A stretch of 37,746 nucleotides of DNA, taken from an uncultured Blautia sp. (GTDB lineage Bacteria; Bacillota; Clostridia; Lachnospirales; Lachnospiraceae). Numbering within the stretch: the first letter of the stretch is position 1; the number at the start of each line of letters is the position of its first letter. The stretch is from contig CAMNGN010000001.1 in the NCBI GenBank assembly GCA_946538475.1, positions 1-37,746 on the forward strand, in the 5' to 3' direction. Position numbers and translations under genes: made by a program. This document shows, piece by piece, positions 1-8,657 of this stretch. The notes beneath the pieces are model-generated. The model saw only the letters and a program-made list of their open reading frames with translations, was not told where the DNA came from and did not search any database.

Positions 1-77
1 ACTACGACAGCAGCTACGATTACGATTCGGGCTATTACGACTATAATTATGACTACGACTATGACTACGGGTATTGA
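1..77 (+). CDS. 3' end of an unknown protein with a Tyr/Asp-rich tail (partial)
   Basis: An open frame enters from the left edge (first full codon at position 3) and stops at TGA 75-77. It encodes about 24 residues made almost only of Tyr, Asp, Ser, Asn and Gly, ending in alternating Tyr-Asp pairs and GY. The tail is low-complexity and probably disordered; no family can be named from it. It does not resemble the C-terminus of LepA, which often precedes hemW in Clostridia. The frame overlaps the likely start of hemW, so the two genes are probably co-transcribed. That it is coding rests on its biased composition and its fit with the hemW junction, so confidence is moderate. Confidence 0.5.
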   Translation, partial: YDSSYDYDSGYYDYNYDYDYDYGY

Positions 78-1218
78 TGAGAGGCGGACAGGCATATATG
101 TGCACATTCCTTTCTGCCAAAGAAAATGCCTGTACTGCGATTTTCTGTCCGCACCGGCGGGGGAGGACGTGAAGAAAGCCTATATGGACGCCCTGACGCG
201 GGAGATCCGTTTCTGCGGCGAGAAAGGTACAGAAGCTGACACGGTCTTCATCGGAGGAGGCACTCCGAGCACCGTAGACCCATCCGCGCTCTCCGGCGTT
301 TTTGACGAAATTTACAGAGTTTTCAGGGTGTCCCCGGAGGCCGAAATCACGATAGAGGCAAATCCGGGGACCTTGTCTTATGATAAGCTGAAAATGTACC
401 GCCGCATGGGAATCAACCGCCTGAGCCTCGGGCTCCAGTCGACGGACGACAATGAGCTGAAGGTTCTCGGGAGGATCCACACCTTCGACGATTTTCTGGA
501 GAGCTTCGATCTTGCCCGGAAGGCCGGATTCGACAATATCAACCTGGACCTCATGTTTGCCCTGCCGGGACAGACGAGGGAAGGCTGGGGCAGAACTCTT
601 CGGCAGGCCGCGGCTTTAAAACCGGAGCACATCAGCGCCTACAGCCTTATCGTGGAGGAGGGGACTCCTTTTGCAAAGATGGAGCTTGACCTGCCCGATG
701 AGGATACCGAATACCGGATGTACGACGACACGGCGGATATCCTCAAGGAGTACGGCTTTCACAGATACGAGATCTCGAACTACGCGACTTTGGGGCGGGA
801 GTGCCGGCACAATTCTTCCTACTGGACAGGAAAGGACTATATCGGCTTTGGAATATCCGCCGCTTCACTTCGGCATGGCCGGAGATATTCTGTGACGGAT
901 GATCTGCAGGAGTATATTCGAAATGCAGATGACAGAGATCTGCTTCTCGAAAATGTACAGACGCTCACGCAGAAGGACAAGATGGAAGAATTTATGTTCC
1001 TGGGCCTTCGCATGACCAAAGGAGTAGAAAAAGAAGAGTTTCAGAGACGCTTCGGCCATGGCATGGAAGAAGTGTATGGCAGTGTACTGATGAAATATAC
1101 AAATCTCGGCCTGCTGGCGCAGGAGGACGGCAGAGTTTTTCTGACGGACAGAGGCATTCACGTGAGCAACCGCGTCATGGCGGACTTTCTGCTCGATGAA
1201 GGAGATCTTTATGACTGA
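61..1218 (+). CDS. hemW: HemW-like radical SAM protein (heme chaperone, coproporphyrinogen III oxidase-like)
   Basis: HemW is a radical SAM protein that binds heme and a 4Fe-4S cluster and is thought to deliver heme to membrane enzymes; it is often mislabelled as oxygen-independent coproporphyrinogen oxidase. Seen here: IYVHIPFC followed by the CxxxCxxC cluster motif (CQRKCLYC) near the N-terminus, FIGGGTPS, the EANPGT strand, and a C-terminal HemW-type winged region with GLRMTKGV. At about 385 residues the length is normal for HemW. The start is uncertain: ATG 49 and ATG 61 are both in frame, neither has a Shine-Dalgarno because the region codes for the upstream Tyr/Asp tail, and 61 gives the shorter overlap. 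Its stop overlaps the uvrA start by 8 bases (ATGACTGA). Confidence 0.9.
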   Translation: MTTGIDERRTGIYVHIPFCQRKCLYCDFLSAPAGEDVKKAYMDALTREIRFCGEKGTEADTVFIGGGTPSTVDPSALSGVFDEIYRVFRVSPEAEITIEANPGTLSYDKLKMYRRMGINRLSLGLQSTDDNELKVLGRIHTFDDFLESFDLARKAGFDNINLDLMFALPGQTREGWGRTLRQAAALKPEHISAYSLIVEEGTPFAKMELDLPDEDTEYRMYDDTADILKEYGFHRYEISNYATLGRECRHNSSYWTGKDYIGFGISAASLRHGRRYSVTDDLQEYIRNADDRDLLLENVQTLTQKDKMEEFMFLGLRMTKGVEKEEFQRRFGHGMEEVYGSVLMKYTNLGLLAQEDGRVFLTDRGIHVSNRVMADFLLDEGDLYD

Positions 1219-4036
1219 ACGAAACCCAAAAAGCAAGTTTATCCGCATCCGCGGAGCAAACGAAAACAACCTGAAAAGCATAAATGTGGATATTCCCCGC
1301 GATCAGTTCGTGGTGCTCACCGGACTCTCCGGTTCGGGAAAGTCTTCGCTCGCGTTTGACACGATCTATGCGGAAGGCCAGCGAAGATACATGGAATCGC
1401 TCTCTTCCTATGCGCGGCAGTTCCTGGGACAGATGGAAAAGCCCGATGTAGAGAGCATAGAAGGACTTCCTCCCGCAATTTCGATCGACCAGAAATCGAC
1501 AAACCGCAATCCCCGTTCGACGGTCGGTACCGTGACGGAGATATATGACTATTTCCGTCTGCTCTACGCGAGGATCGGTATCCCGCACTGCCCGAACTGC
1601 GGGCGCGAGATCAGCAGGCAGTCCGTCGACCAGATGGTCGATCAGATCATGTCCCTGCCCGAAAAGACCAGACTTCAGCTTTTGGCTCCCGTGGTCCGAG
1701 GCCGAAAAGGTACACATGCCAAAGTCATCGAGCAGGCCAGAAAAAGCGGCTATGTCCGTGTGCAGATCGACGGCAACATGTACGAGCTGTCGGAAGAGAT
1801 CAAACTGGACAAAAACGTCAAGCACACTATCGCGATCATCGTGGACCGCCTTGTGGTGAAAAAGGGCACGGAAAAACGTCTTGCGGATTCGATCGAGACG
1901 GTGCTCGGGCTCACCGACGGCCTGCTGGTCGTAGACACGATGGACGGCAAATATCTGAACTTCAGCCAGAGCTTTTCGTGCCCCGACTGCGGGGCCAGCG
2001 TAGACGAGATCGAGCCCAGAAGCTTTTCCTTCAACAATCCCTTCGGCGCCTGCCCGGACTGTGCGGGTCTGGGATACAAGATGGAGTTCGACCCCGAGCT
2101 GATGATCCCCGATGAGAGCAAAAGCATCGAGGACGGGGCCATAGTGGTGATGGGGTGGCAGTCCAGTACAGAGAAGGGCAGCTTTACCCATGCGATCCTC
2201 GAAGCGCTCGCAAAGGAATATCAGTTCAGCCTCAACACGCCTTACAAGGACTACCCGGAAAAAATAAAGAACATCCTGATCTACGGAACCGACGGCAAAC
2301 AGGTCAAGGTGCACTATAAAGGACAGCGCGGAGAAGGGGTGTACGACGTGGCATTCCCCGGTCTGATCAGAAATGTGGAGCAGCGCTACCGCGAGACCGG
2401 CTCCGACACGATGAAGCAGGAGTACGAAACCTTCATGCGCATCACGCCCTGTACCACATGCCGCGGTCAGAGGCTCAAAAAAGAGTCCCTCGCGGTGACG
2501 GTCGCAGATAAGAATATCTATGAGATCACACAGATGTCCGTCGAGCGTCTGCTGGAATTCCTCGGCGGGATGGAGCTCACCGAACAGCAGAAGCTGATCG
2601 GCAAACAGATCCTGAAGGAGATCAACTCCAGAGTCCGCTTCCTGAGCGATGTCGGGCTGGAGTACCTGTCCCTCGGACGGGCCACGGGGACGCTTTCGGG
2701 CGGCGAAGCCCAGCGTATCCGTCTGGCTACCCAGATCGGTTCCGGCCTGGTGGGCGTGGCCTACATTCTCGATGAGCCCAGCATCGGGCTTCATCAGAGG
2801 GACAATCAGAAACTGCTGAATTCGCTGATGAAGCTCCGCGACCTCGGAAACACGCTGATCGTCGTCGAGCACGACGAGGAGACCATGCGTGCGGCGGACG
2901 TCGTTATCGATATCGGTCCGGGAGCGGGAGAGCACGGCGGAGAACTGGTGGCCATGGGATCCGTACAGGATCTGATCGCCTGCCCGGCCTCCGTCACCGG
3001 CGAATATCTGGGCGGACGTAAGAAGATCCCCATCCCCGAAGTGAGGCGAAAACCGGAGGGGTGGCTTACCATACGCGGCGCCGCCGAGAACAACCTGAAG
3101 CACATCGACGTGCAGATCCCTCTCGGGGTGATGACCTGTGTGACGGGCGTCTCGGGATCGGGCAAAAGCTCCCTGATCAACCGCATTCTTTACGAAGTGC
3201 TGGCCAAAAAGCTCAATCATGCGCGGACTACCCCCGGTAAGCATGACAGTATCGAGGGCATAGAACAGCTGGACAAGGTCATCAGTATCGACCAGTCCCC
3301 CATCGGCCGTACACCGCGCTCAAATCCCGCCACGTACACCGGTGTTTTCGACCAGATCCGCGATCTGTTTGCCGCGACGCCGGATGCCAAGGCTAAGGGA
3401 TATAAGAAGGGGCGCTTCAGCTTCAACGTAAAAGGCGGACGCTGCGAAGCGTGCTCGGGCGACGGCATCATCAAGATCGAGATGCATTTCCTGCCGGACG
3501 TCTACGTGCCGTGCGAAGTCTGCAAAGGCCGCAGGTACAACCGCGAGACGCTGGATGTAAAATATAAGGATAAAAGTATTTACGATGTACTGAACATGAC
3601 GGTGGAAGAAGCACTCCTGTTCTTTGAGAATATGCCGAGCATAAGGCGGAAGATCGAAACCCTGAACGACGTGGGCCTTTCCTACATCCGCCTCGGCCAG
3701 CCTTCCACCACGCTTTCGGGAGGCGAAGCCCAGAGGATCAAGCTGGCCACCGAGCTCAGCCGCAGAAGCACCGGCCGCACCATCTATATCCTGGATGAAC
3801 CGACTACGGGACTCCATTTTGCGGATGTGCACAAGCTGACCGATATTCTGAGGAGACTCTCCGAAGGCGGAAATACCGTGGTCGTGATCGAACATAACCT
3901 TGACGTAATCCGTACAGCGGATTACATTATAGATATGGGCCCCGAGGGAGGAGAGGGCGGCGGCACGGTGATCGCGTCCGGAACTCCCGAGGAGATCGCG
4001 GCAAATCCCGCTTCCTACACGGGCCATTATATATAG
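1211..4036 (+). CDS. uvrA: UvrA, excinuclease ABC subunit A
   Basis: UvrA is the damage-recognition ATPase of nucleotide excision repair; it forms a dimer, loads UvrB on lesions and leaves. The protein has about 941 residues, the usual UvrA length. Both ABC modules are visible: first Walker A GLSGSGKSS and signature LSGGEAQRIRLA, second Walker A GVSGSGKSS and signature LSGGEAQRIKLA, each followed by a Walker B (ILDEPSIGLH and ILDEPTTGLH). Two zinc-binding segments are present: CPNC with a later CPDC/CPDC pair, and CEAC...CEVC in the second half. ATG 1211 was chosen over the upstream ATG 1196 because GGAG at 1201-1204 sits correctly in front of it and the family N-terminus fits. No LexA-type operator was recognised; it is read through from hemW. 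Confidence 0.97.
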   Translation: MTERNPKSKFIRIRGANENNLKSINVDIPRDQFVVLTGLSGSGKSSLAFDTIYAEGQRRYMESLSSYARQFLGQMEKPDVESIEGLPPAISIDQKSTNRNPRSTVGTVTEIYDYFRLLYARIGIPHCPNCGREISRQSVDQMVDQIMSLPEKTRLQLLAPVVRGRKGTHAKVIEQARKSGYVRVQIDGNMYELSEEIKLDKNVKHTIAIIVDRLVVKKGTEKRLADSIETVLGLTDGLLVVDTMDGKYLNFSQSFSCPDCGASVDEIEPRSFSFNNPFGACPDCAGLGYKMEFDPELMIPDESKSIEDGAIVVMGWQSSTEKGSFTHAILEALAKEYQFSLNTPYKDYPEKIKNILIYGTDGKQVKVHYKGQRGEGVYDVAFPGLIRNVEQRYRETGSDTMKQEYETFMRITPCTTCRGQRLKKESLAVTVADKNIYEITQMSVERLLEFLGGMELTEQQKLIGKQILKEINSRVRFLSDVGLEYLSLGRATGTLSGGEAQRIRLATQIGSGLVGVAYILDEPSIGLHQRDNQKLLNSLMKLRDLGNTLIVVEHDEETMRAADVVIDIGPGAGEHGGELVAMGSVQDLIACPASVTGEYLGGRKKIPIPEVRRKPEGWLTIRGAAENNLKHIDVQIPLGVMTCVTGVSGSGKSSLINRILYEVLAKKLNHARTTPGKHDSIEGIEQLDKVISIDQSPIGRTPRSNPATYTGVFDQIRDLFAATPDAKAKGYKKGRFSFNVKGGRCEACSGDGIIKIEMHFLPDVYVPCEVCKGRRYNRETLDVKYKDKSIYDVLNMTVEEALLFFENMPSIRRKIETLNDVGLSYIRLGQPSTTLSGGEAQRIKLATELSRRSTGRTIYILDEPTTGLHFADVHKLTDILRRLSEGGNTVVVIEHNLDVIRTADYIIDMGPEGGEGGGTVIASGTPEEIAANPASYTGHYI

Positions 4037-4052
4037 AAAAGGAAAAATACAA

Positions 4053-5051
4053 ATGCCTGCCACTGATATCGGAATCGATCTTGGATCCAGGAACAGCCTG
4101 GTCTATTCAACAACACAGGGCATCATGCTTTCGGAACCCACTGTGGCCGTGTACGACCGCAACGCGGGCAAGATCCGCGCCATCGGCGAGGAAGCAAGAC
4201 AGATGACGGGAAGGCCGAGCACCAACCTTGAGGTCGTGAGGCCGATCCGCCACGGTGTGGTCTCGGACTATATCGTGCTGGAAAAGATGCTCAAATATTT
4301 TATCTCCAAGGCGCTGGGACGCCGTGCTTTTCGAAAGCCGAGGATAGCCGTGTGCGTCCCCGCCGGCATTACGGAGATCGAGTGCCGCGCCATCGAAGAG
4401 GCCACCTATCAGTCCGGCGCCCGCAAGGTGTATCTCGCCAAGGCGCCCATAGCCGCGGCGATCGGGGCCGGCATCGATATCTTAAAACCCTTCGGCAACA
4501 TGATCGTGGACATCGGCGCCGGCACGACCGACGCTGCGGTCGTCACGATCGGCGGCATGGCCGTGCAGAATTCTGTGCGGGTTGCCGGCGACAGCTTCAG
4601 CCAGGCGATCATGAGATACATGCGCGAAAAACACAGCCTTTTTATCGGCGAAGAGACCGCCGAGACGGTCAAGCTCAGGATCGGCACCGCTTTTGCCGAC
4701 AGGGAGATCCGTGTGATGGACGTTAAAGGACGAAATGTCGTGACCGGTCTTCCGAAGATCGTAAGGCTTTCATCCGAAGAAGTGAGGATGGCCATGCGTG
4801 AGCCGGCGGGCCAGATCGTCGATACCATACACGGCGTGCTCGAAAAAACACCGCCCGAGCTGGCGGCAGACATCGTGCACAGAGGCATTCTCCTGACAGG
4901 AGGAGGCGCACAGCTCAGCGGACTTGACAGACTGATCGAGGACAGGCTCGGCGTTCATACCATGACCGTCCATGAACCGGTGACGGCCGCTGTGGTAGGA
5001 ACGGGAAAATATGCGGAGGTCATGGCAAAATTTGACTCCGGCCGGCAGTAA
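4053..5051 (+). CDS. mreB: MreB/Mbl-type rod-shape actin homologue
   Basis: A bacterial actin that polymerises along the inner membrane and guides lateral wall synthesis. Seen here: the N-terminal phosphate-1 loop DIGIDLGSRNSLVY, the connect region with PTVAVYDR, VVRPIRHGVVSDY, the phosphate-2 motif IVDIGAGTTDAAVV, and the adenosine motif ILLTGGGAQLSGLD. Length (332 residues) is typical. MreB and Mbl cannot be told apart from this sequence alone; it is not next to mreC/mreD here, which suggests one of several paralogues. The start ATG 4053 follows an AAAAGGA ribosome binding site 16 bases after the uvrA stop. A hairpin overlaps its stop codon. Confidence 0.92.
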   Translation: MPATDIGIDLGSRNSLVYSTTQGIMLSEPTVAVYDRNAGKIRAIGEEARQMTGRPSTNLEVVRPIRHGVVSDYIVLEKMLKYFISKALGRRAFRKPRIAVCVPAGITEIECRAIEEATYQSGARKVYLAKAPIAAAIGAGIDILKPFGNMIVDIGAGTTDAAVVTIGGMAVQNSVRVAGDSFSQAIMRYMREKHSLFIGEETAETVKLRIGTAFADREIRVMDVKGRNVVTGLPKIVRLSSEEVRMAMREPAGQIVDTIHGVLEKTPPELAADIVHRGILLTGGGAQLSGLDRLIEDRLGVHTMTVHEPVTAAVVGTGKYAEVMAKFDSGRQ

Positions 5052-5082
5052 AGCCACATGCAGGGAAACAGCGTGTGGCTTT
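5050..5082 (+). terminator. Weak hairpin terminator or attenuator after mreB
   Basis: A perfect 9-bp inverted repeat, AAAGCCACA (5050-5058) and TGTGGCTTT (5074-5082), encloses a 15-base loop. It begins inside the mreB stop codon and ends 12 bases before the recD2 ribosome binding site. The T run after the stem is short and interrupted, so it may reduce rather than stop transcription into recD2. Confidence 0.5.
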
Positions 5083-5107
5083 CCTTATTCATACGGAGGA
5101 GAGACAC

Positions 5108-7357
5108 TTGAGTGAATTTCTGACAGGATACATAGATCATATCATTTACCGGAACGAGGAGAACGGGTATACGGTGCTGGTCCTTAAAAGAGAAGGGGAC
5201 GAAGAGACGACCTGCGTCGGATCGTTCCCCGACATCGCACCCGGAACGGCGATCAAGGCAGAGGGAGAATTTACCAGACATGCCTCCTACGGCCTGCAGT
5301 TTCAGATCACGGCCTACGAGGAACAGGCCCCCGAGGACAGCCTTGCGATGGAGAGGTATCTCGGGAGCGGCGCCATCAAAGGGATCGGGGCCAAAATGGC
5401 AGCCCGCATAGTGCGGCATTTTGGCGAGGATACACTGCGCATCCTCGAAGAAGAGCCCGAGAGACTCGCCGAGATCAAAGGGATCACACCGCGTAAAGCA
5501 CTCGACATTTCCTCGCAGCTTGCGGAGAAGGCCGGGATGCGTAAAGCGATGATGTTTCTGCAGAAATACGGGATCTCGCTGAATCTCGGAGCGAAGATCT
5601 ATCAAAAGTACGGACAGGAACTGTACAAAGTGCTGCAGGAGAATCCGTACCGACTTGCGGAAGACATCGATGGTGTCGGATTCCGCATCGCGGATGACAT
5701 TGCGGGCCGCATAGGAATACAGGCAGATTCAGAATACAGGATCCGCAGCGGCATTTTGTATATTTTACAGCAGACGGCCCAGGAGGGGCATGTGTGCCTG
5801 CCAAAGGAAGAGCTGATCGCAAAGGCGGCGGATCTCCTTTCGGTGGACCCCGTCTATATGGAAAAGCACCTGACCGATCTGGCGCTGGACCGCAAGATCG
5901 TGGTGCGGGAGGAAGAAGACGGGGTGATGATCTACCCGGCTGTCTATTATTACACAGAACTGAACACCGCGAGAATGCTCTCAGAGCTCAAGCAGCAATG
6001 TCCCAAAGGCCGCGGGGTATCCGAAGAAAGACTGGAGGATATCGAAAAGAACACAGGGACGGTCCTCGACGAGATGCAGCGAAAAGCGGTCTCTGAGGCG
6101 GCCGAAAACGGTGTGTTTGTCCTCACCGGCGGCCCGGGCACGGGAAAAACGACCACGATCAACGCGATCATCCGCTACTTTGACGACGGCGATACGCTGA
6201 TCAGTCTGGCCGCACCGACAGGCAGGGCCGCCAAACGGATGACGGAGGCTACCGGGTACGAAGCGATGACGATCCACCGGCTTCTGGAGCTCAGCGGACT
6301 TCCGGAAGAAGGGCAGGAAAGCCGTCAGGTGCACTTCGAGCGAAACGCACAGAATCCTCTGGAGGCGGATGTGATCATCATCGACGAAATGTCCATGGTG
6401 GATATCTTTCTCATGCACTCGCTTCTGCAGGCGGTGGTCCCCGGCACCCGCCTTATCCTGGTGGGGGACGAAAACCAGCTTCCCAGCGTGGGGCCGGGCA
6501 ATGTGCTGAGGGACATCATCAGAAGCGGCTGCTTTTCTGTCATCACCCTCAGAAAGATCCACAGGCAGGCGATGGACAGCGATATCATCGTCAATGCACA
6601 CAAGATCAACAGGGGAGAGCAGGTAGCCACCGACAATAAGAGCAGAGACTTTTTCTTCCTTAAAAGATATGATACGGACATGATCCTGCGCGTGATGATC
6701 GCGCTGATCAAAGAAAAGCTTCCGCGTTATGTGGACGCTCCCCCGTCCGAGATCCAGGTGCTGACGCCCATGCGCAAAGGCACCCTGGGAGTGGAAAACC
6801 TCAATCTTATCCTGCAGAAATACCTCAATCCGCCTTCTCCCGGCAAGAGAGAGAAGGAGCAGGGCGACAGAGTCTTCCGCGAAGGCGACAAGGTGATGCA
6901 GATCCGCAACAACTATCAGATGGAGTGGGAGATAAAAGGCAGATACAACATTCCGATCGCAAAAGGCGTCGGTGTCTTTAACGGAGATACCGGCATCCTC
7001 GAGGAGATCAACGAGTTTGCCGAGTGCGTCACCGTTCAATTTGAGGACGGGAGGACCGCAGAATACTCGTTCAAACAGCTCGAGGAGCTCGAACTTGCAT
7101 ATGCGATCACCATACACAAAGCACAGGGGTCCGAGTATCCGGCGGTGATCCTGCCGCTGCTTACCGGCCCCCGGATGCTGATGAACCGGAACCTGCTCTA
7201 CACGGCAGTCACCAGAGCCAGAAAATGTGTGACGGTAGTGGGGAGCGAAGAGACGTTTGCCTCTATGATCCGCAACGAACAACAGATGAAAAGGTACAGC
7301 TACCTGGACAAAAGGATAACGGAGTTCGCAAAAGGATCGGAGGATGATATATATTGA
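5108..7357 (+). CDS. recD2: RecD2-type ATP-dependent DNA helicase (RecD/TraA family)
   Basis: RecD2 is a 5'-3' superfamily 1 helicase found in bacteria without RecBC and implicated in replication-fork and repair work. About 749 residues, usual for RecD2. Visible parts: the N-terminal OB-like segment (GYIDHIIYRNEENGYTVL), helix-hairpin-helix repeats (GIGAKMAARIV, GITPRKALDI, GVGFRIADDIAGRIG), Walker A GGPGTGKTTT, LAAPTGRAAKRM, Walker B IIIDEMSMVD, VGDENQLPSVGPGNVL, and the late motifs YAITIHKAQGSEYP and LLYTAVTRARK. The start is taken as TTG 5108 because GGAGGAGAG at 5095-5103 lies just upstream and the protein then begins SEFLTGYIDH; an in-frame GTG at 5075 lies inside the hairpin and is unlikely. 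Its TGA overlaps the comF start codon. Confidence 0.94.
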   Translation: MSEFLTGYIDHIIYRNEENGYTVLVLKREGDEETTCVGSFPDIAPGTAIKAEGEFTRHASYGLQFQITAYEEQAPEDSLAMERYLGSGAIKGIGAKMAARIVRHFGEDTLRILEEEPERLAEIKGITPRKALDISSQLAEKAGMRKAMMFLQKYGISLNLGAKIYQKYGQELYKVLQENPYRLAEDIDGVGFRIADDIAGRIGIQADSEYRIRSGILYILQQTAQEGHVCLPKEELIAKAADLLSVDPVYMEKHLTDLALDRKIVVREEEDGVMIYPAVYYYTELNTARMLSELKQQCPKGRGVSEERLEDIEKNTGTVLDEMQRKAVSEAAENGVFVLTGGPGTGKTTTINAIIRYFDDGDTLISLAAPTGRAAKRMTEATGYEAMTIHRLLELSGLPEEGQESRQVHFERNAQNPLEADVIIIDEMSMVDIFLMHSLLQAVVPGTRLILVGDENQLPSVGPGNVLRDIIRSGCFSVITLRKIHRQAMDSDIIVNAHKINRGEQVATDNKSRDFFFLKRYDTDMILRVMIALIKEKLPRYVDAPPSEIQVLTPMRKGTLGVENLNLILQKYLNPPSPGKREKEQGDRVFREGDKVMQIRNNYQMEWEIKGRYNIPIAKGVGVFNGDTGILEEINEFAECVTVQFEDGRTAEYSFKQLEELELAYAITIHKAQGSEYPAVILPLLTGPRMLMNRNLLYTAVTRARKCVTVVGSEETFASMIRNEQQMKRYSYLDKRITEFAKGSEDDIY

Positions 7358-8088
7358 ATCATATAGCAGAAAAGATACTCGATATTCTGTACCCCAGAAA
7401 ATGCCCCGGCTGCGGCGAGATCCTTCGCCCGCAGGGCAGACTGATCTGTCCGGATTGTGAAAACATGCTCAGGCCGCTTATCGTCCCTGCGGACGAGGAG
7501 GAAAATGCGCCTGCGCTCTGCATGAAATGCGGGGCACCGCTGACCGGCGAGGGAGAGTACTGCCGGATGTGCACGGCGCATCCCCATGTCTTCGAGCAGG
7601 GACGGGCGATATTCATCTATGACGACCGGTGGAAAAGGTCGCTGGAGCGGTATAAATTTTACGGACACAGGGAGTATGCGGATTTTTACGCGGCGGCGAT
7701 GGTAAAGTGGGGAGGGGACGCGATACGAAGGTGGGCCCCCGACCTGATCGTGCCCATTCCGCTGCACAGGCAGAAGGAAAAGGCCCGCGGCTTCAATCAG
7801 GCGCGCCTCATTGCGGAGAAGGCGGCAGGCCGTACCGGCATACCTGTATCGAGTGATATTCTGCTTAAGACAAGAAAGACCGCCGCACAGAAAAAGCTTG
7901 ATTATGTCCACAGAAGGCGAAACCTGAAGGATGCTTTTTCCTGCAGATACAGGCTTTCCGGCGAAAGGATACTCCTGATCGACGATGTCTACACCACGGG
8001 GAGCACGATGGACGCCGCCGCTTCCTGCTTAAAGAGCGCAGGCGCAGGACCGGTCTTCTTTCTGACCTTATGCATAGCGGTCAGATGA
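7354..8088 (+). CDS. comF: ComF family phosphoribosyltransferase-like protein
   Basis: ComFC-type proteins take part in DNA uptake or recombination during natural transformation in Firmicutes; homologues are widespread even where competence is unknown. Seen here: an N-terminal zinc ribbon with CPGC, CPDC, CMKC and CRMC pairs, then a type I PRTase fold with PIPLHRQKEKARGFNQA and the PRPP loop LLIDDVYTTGSTM. Length is 244 residues. The start TTG 7354 overlaps the recD2 stop by 4 bases and is preceded by GGAGG around 7339. Its coupling to recD2 fits a DNA-processing role. No comFA helicase is adjacent in this window. Confidence 0.88.
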   Translation: MNHIAEKILDILYPRKCPGCGEILRPQGRLICPDCENMLRPLIVPADEEENAPALCMKCGAPLTGEGEYCRMCTAHPHVFEQGRAIFIYDDRWKRSLERYKFYGHREYADFYAAAMVKWGGDAIRRWAPDLIVPIPLHRQKEKARGFNQARLIAEKAAGRTGIPVSSDILLKTRKTAAQKKLDYVHRRRNLKDAFSCRYRLSGERILLIDDVYTTGSTMDAAASCLKSAGAGPVFFLTLCIAVR

Positions 8089-8124
8089 CCCTGCGGTTTA
8101 GTAAACATAAAACTTGAAAAAACC

Positions 8125-8153
8125 TTTTCATGAGGGTTCTTGTATGTTATAAT
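8125..8153 (+). promoter_or_regulatory. Sigma-A promoter with extended -10
   Basis: A perfect TATAAT at 8148-8153 carries an upstream TG (8145-8146, TGn extended -10). A -35-like TTTTCA at 8125-8130 lies 17 bases upstream. This is the first good promoter after comF and would drive 8223 onwards, including cdaA and cdaR. A TTGAAA at 8114-8119 is too far away (28 bases) to be its -35. Confidence 0.7.
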
Positions 8154-8174
8154 AGATAATCGTATAAACTTCCC

Positions 8175-8197
8175 GCATTATGCCCGACGGGCAATGC
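8175..8197 (+). other. Small 5' UTR hairpin containing a palindrome
   Basis: The leader of the next transcript contains TGCCCG-A-CGGGCA (8181-8193), flanked by GCAT (8175-8178) and ATGC (8194-8197). These form a stem of about 10 bp with a 2-base bulge. It sits roughly 10 bases before the AAGGAG ribosome binding site. It could be a leader hairpin or a protein-binding palindrome; it does not match a riboswitch class that I recognise. Confidence 0.4.
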
Positions 8198-8222
8198 AGA
8201 TCGTGTTAAGGAGAACAATAAA

Positions 8223-8657
8223 GTGCTGAACGAAGAAAAAGTCAGGACGATGAACAGGCTCGCTCTGTACGAGCAGACCGAAGGGCGCAAGTACCTTCCC
8301 GTCAGCAAGTACTACCGCAGCGATTATATAGGACTGGCACTGATCAAAAACTTTTTTCTGGTCACGATAGGATATGCACTGATCGTAGCGGCAGTGGGTG
8401 TCTATTTCGGCGAGTATCTGATGGATAATATCCACAAGATGGATATCATGGAGATCGGGATCGATATCGCACTGGGGTACGTGATCGTGCTCCTGGTCTA
8501 TACGGTCCTTACGTATATACAGTATTCGGTCAAATATCATATTGCCAAAAAGAGCGTGAGAGGTTATTATGATGAACTTACCAGGCTCGAAAAAATGTAT
8601 AACCGGGAGGAAAGAAAGCCCTCGGGATACAGAAACACGGGAGGAATAAGCGGATGA
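8223..8657 (+). CDS. Small two-helix membrane protein of unknown function
   Basis: Not recognised as a named family. The protein (144 residues) has a charged N-terminus of about 40 residues, two hydrophobic segments (roughly 45-67 and 79-104), and a basic, charged cytoplasmic-looking tail with LTRLEKMYNREERK. GTG 8223 is chosen because AAGGAG at 8208-8213 is 9 bases upstream; ATG 8250 is an in-frame alternative with a poorer site. It is the first gene after the extended -10 promoter, and its stop overlaps the start of the next membrane protein (GGATGA). Stable linkage to cdaA would suggest a role in envelope or osmotic homeostasis, but that is inference. Confidence 0.75.
   Translation: MLNEEKVRTMNRLALYEQTEGRKYLPVSKYYRSDYIGLALIKNFFLVTIGYALIVAAVGVYFGEYLMDNIHKMDIMEIGIDIALGYVIVLLVYTVLTYIQYSVKYHIAKKSVRGYYDELTRLEKMYNREERKPSGYRNTGGISG

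Noticed and set aside
1175..3244. A 689-codon open frame on the minus strand opposite uvrA
   Set aside because: It lies fully antisense to a clear UvrA, has no recognisable family and is explained by the codon bias of the + strand gene.
8114..8119. TTGAAA as the -35 of the promoter before 8223
   Set aside because: It is 28 bases from the -10, too far; the TTTTCA at 8125 with the extended -10 fits better.
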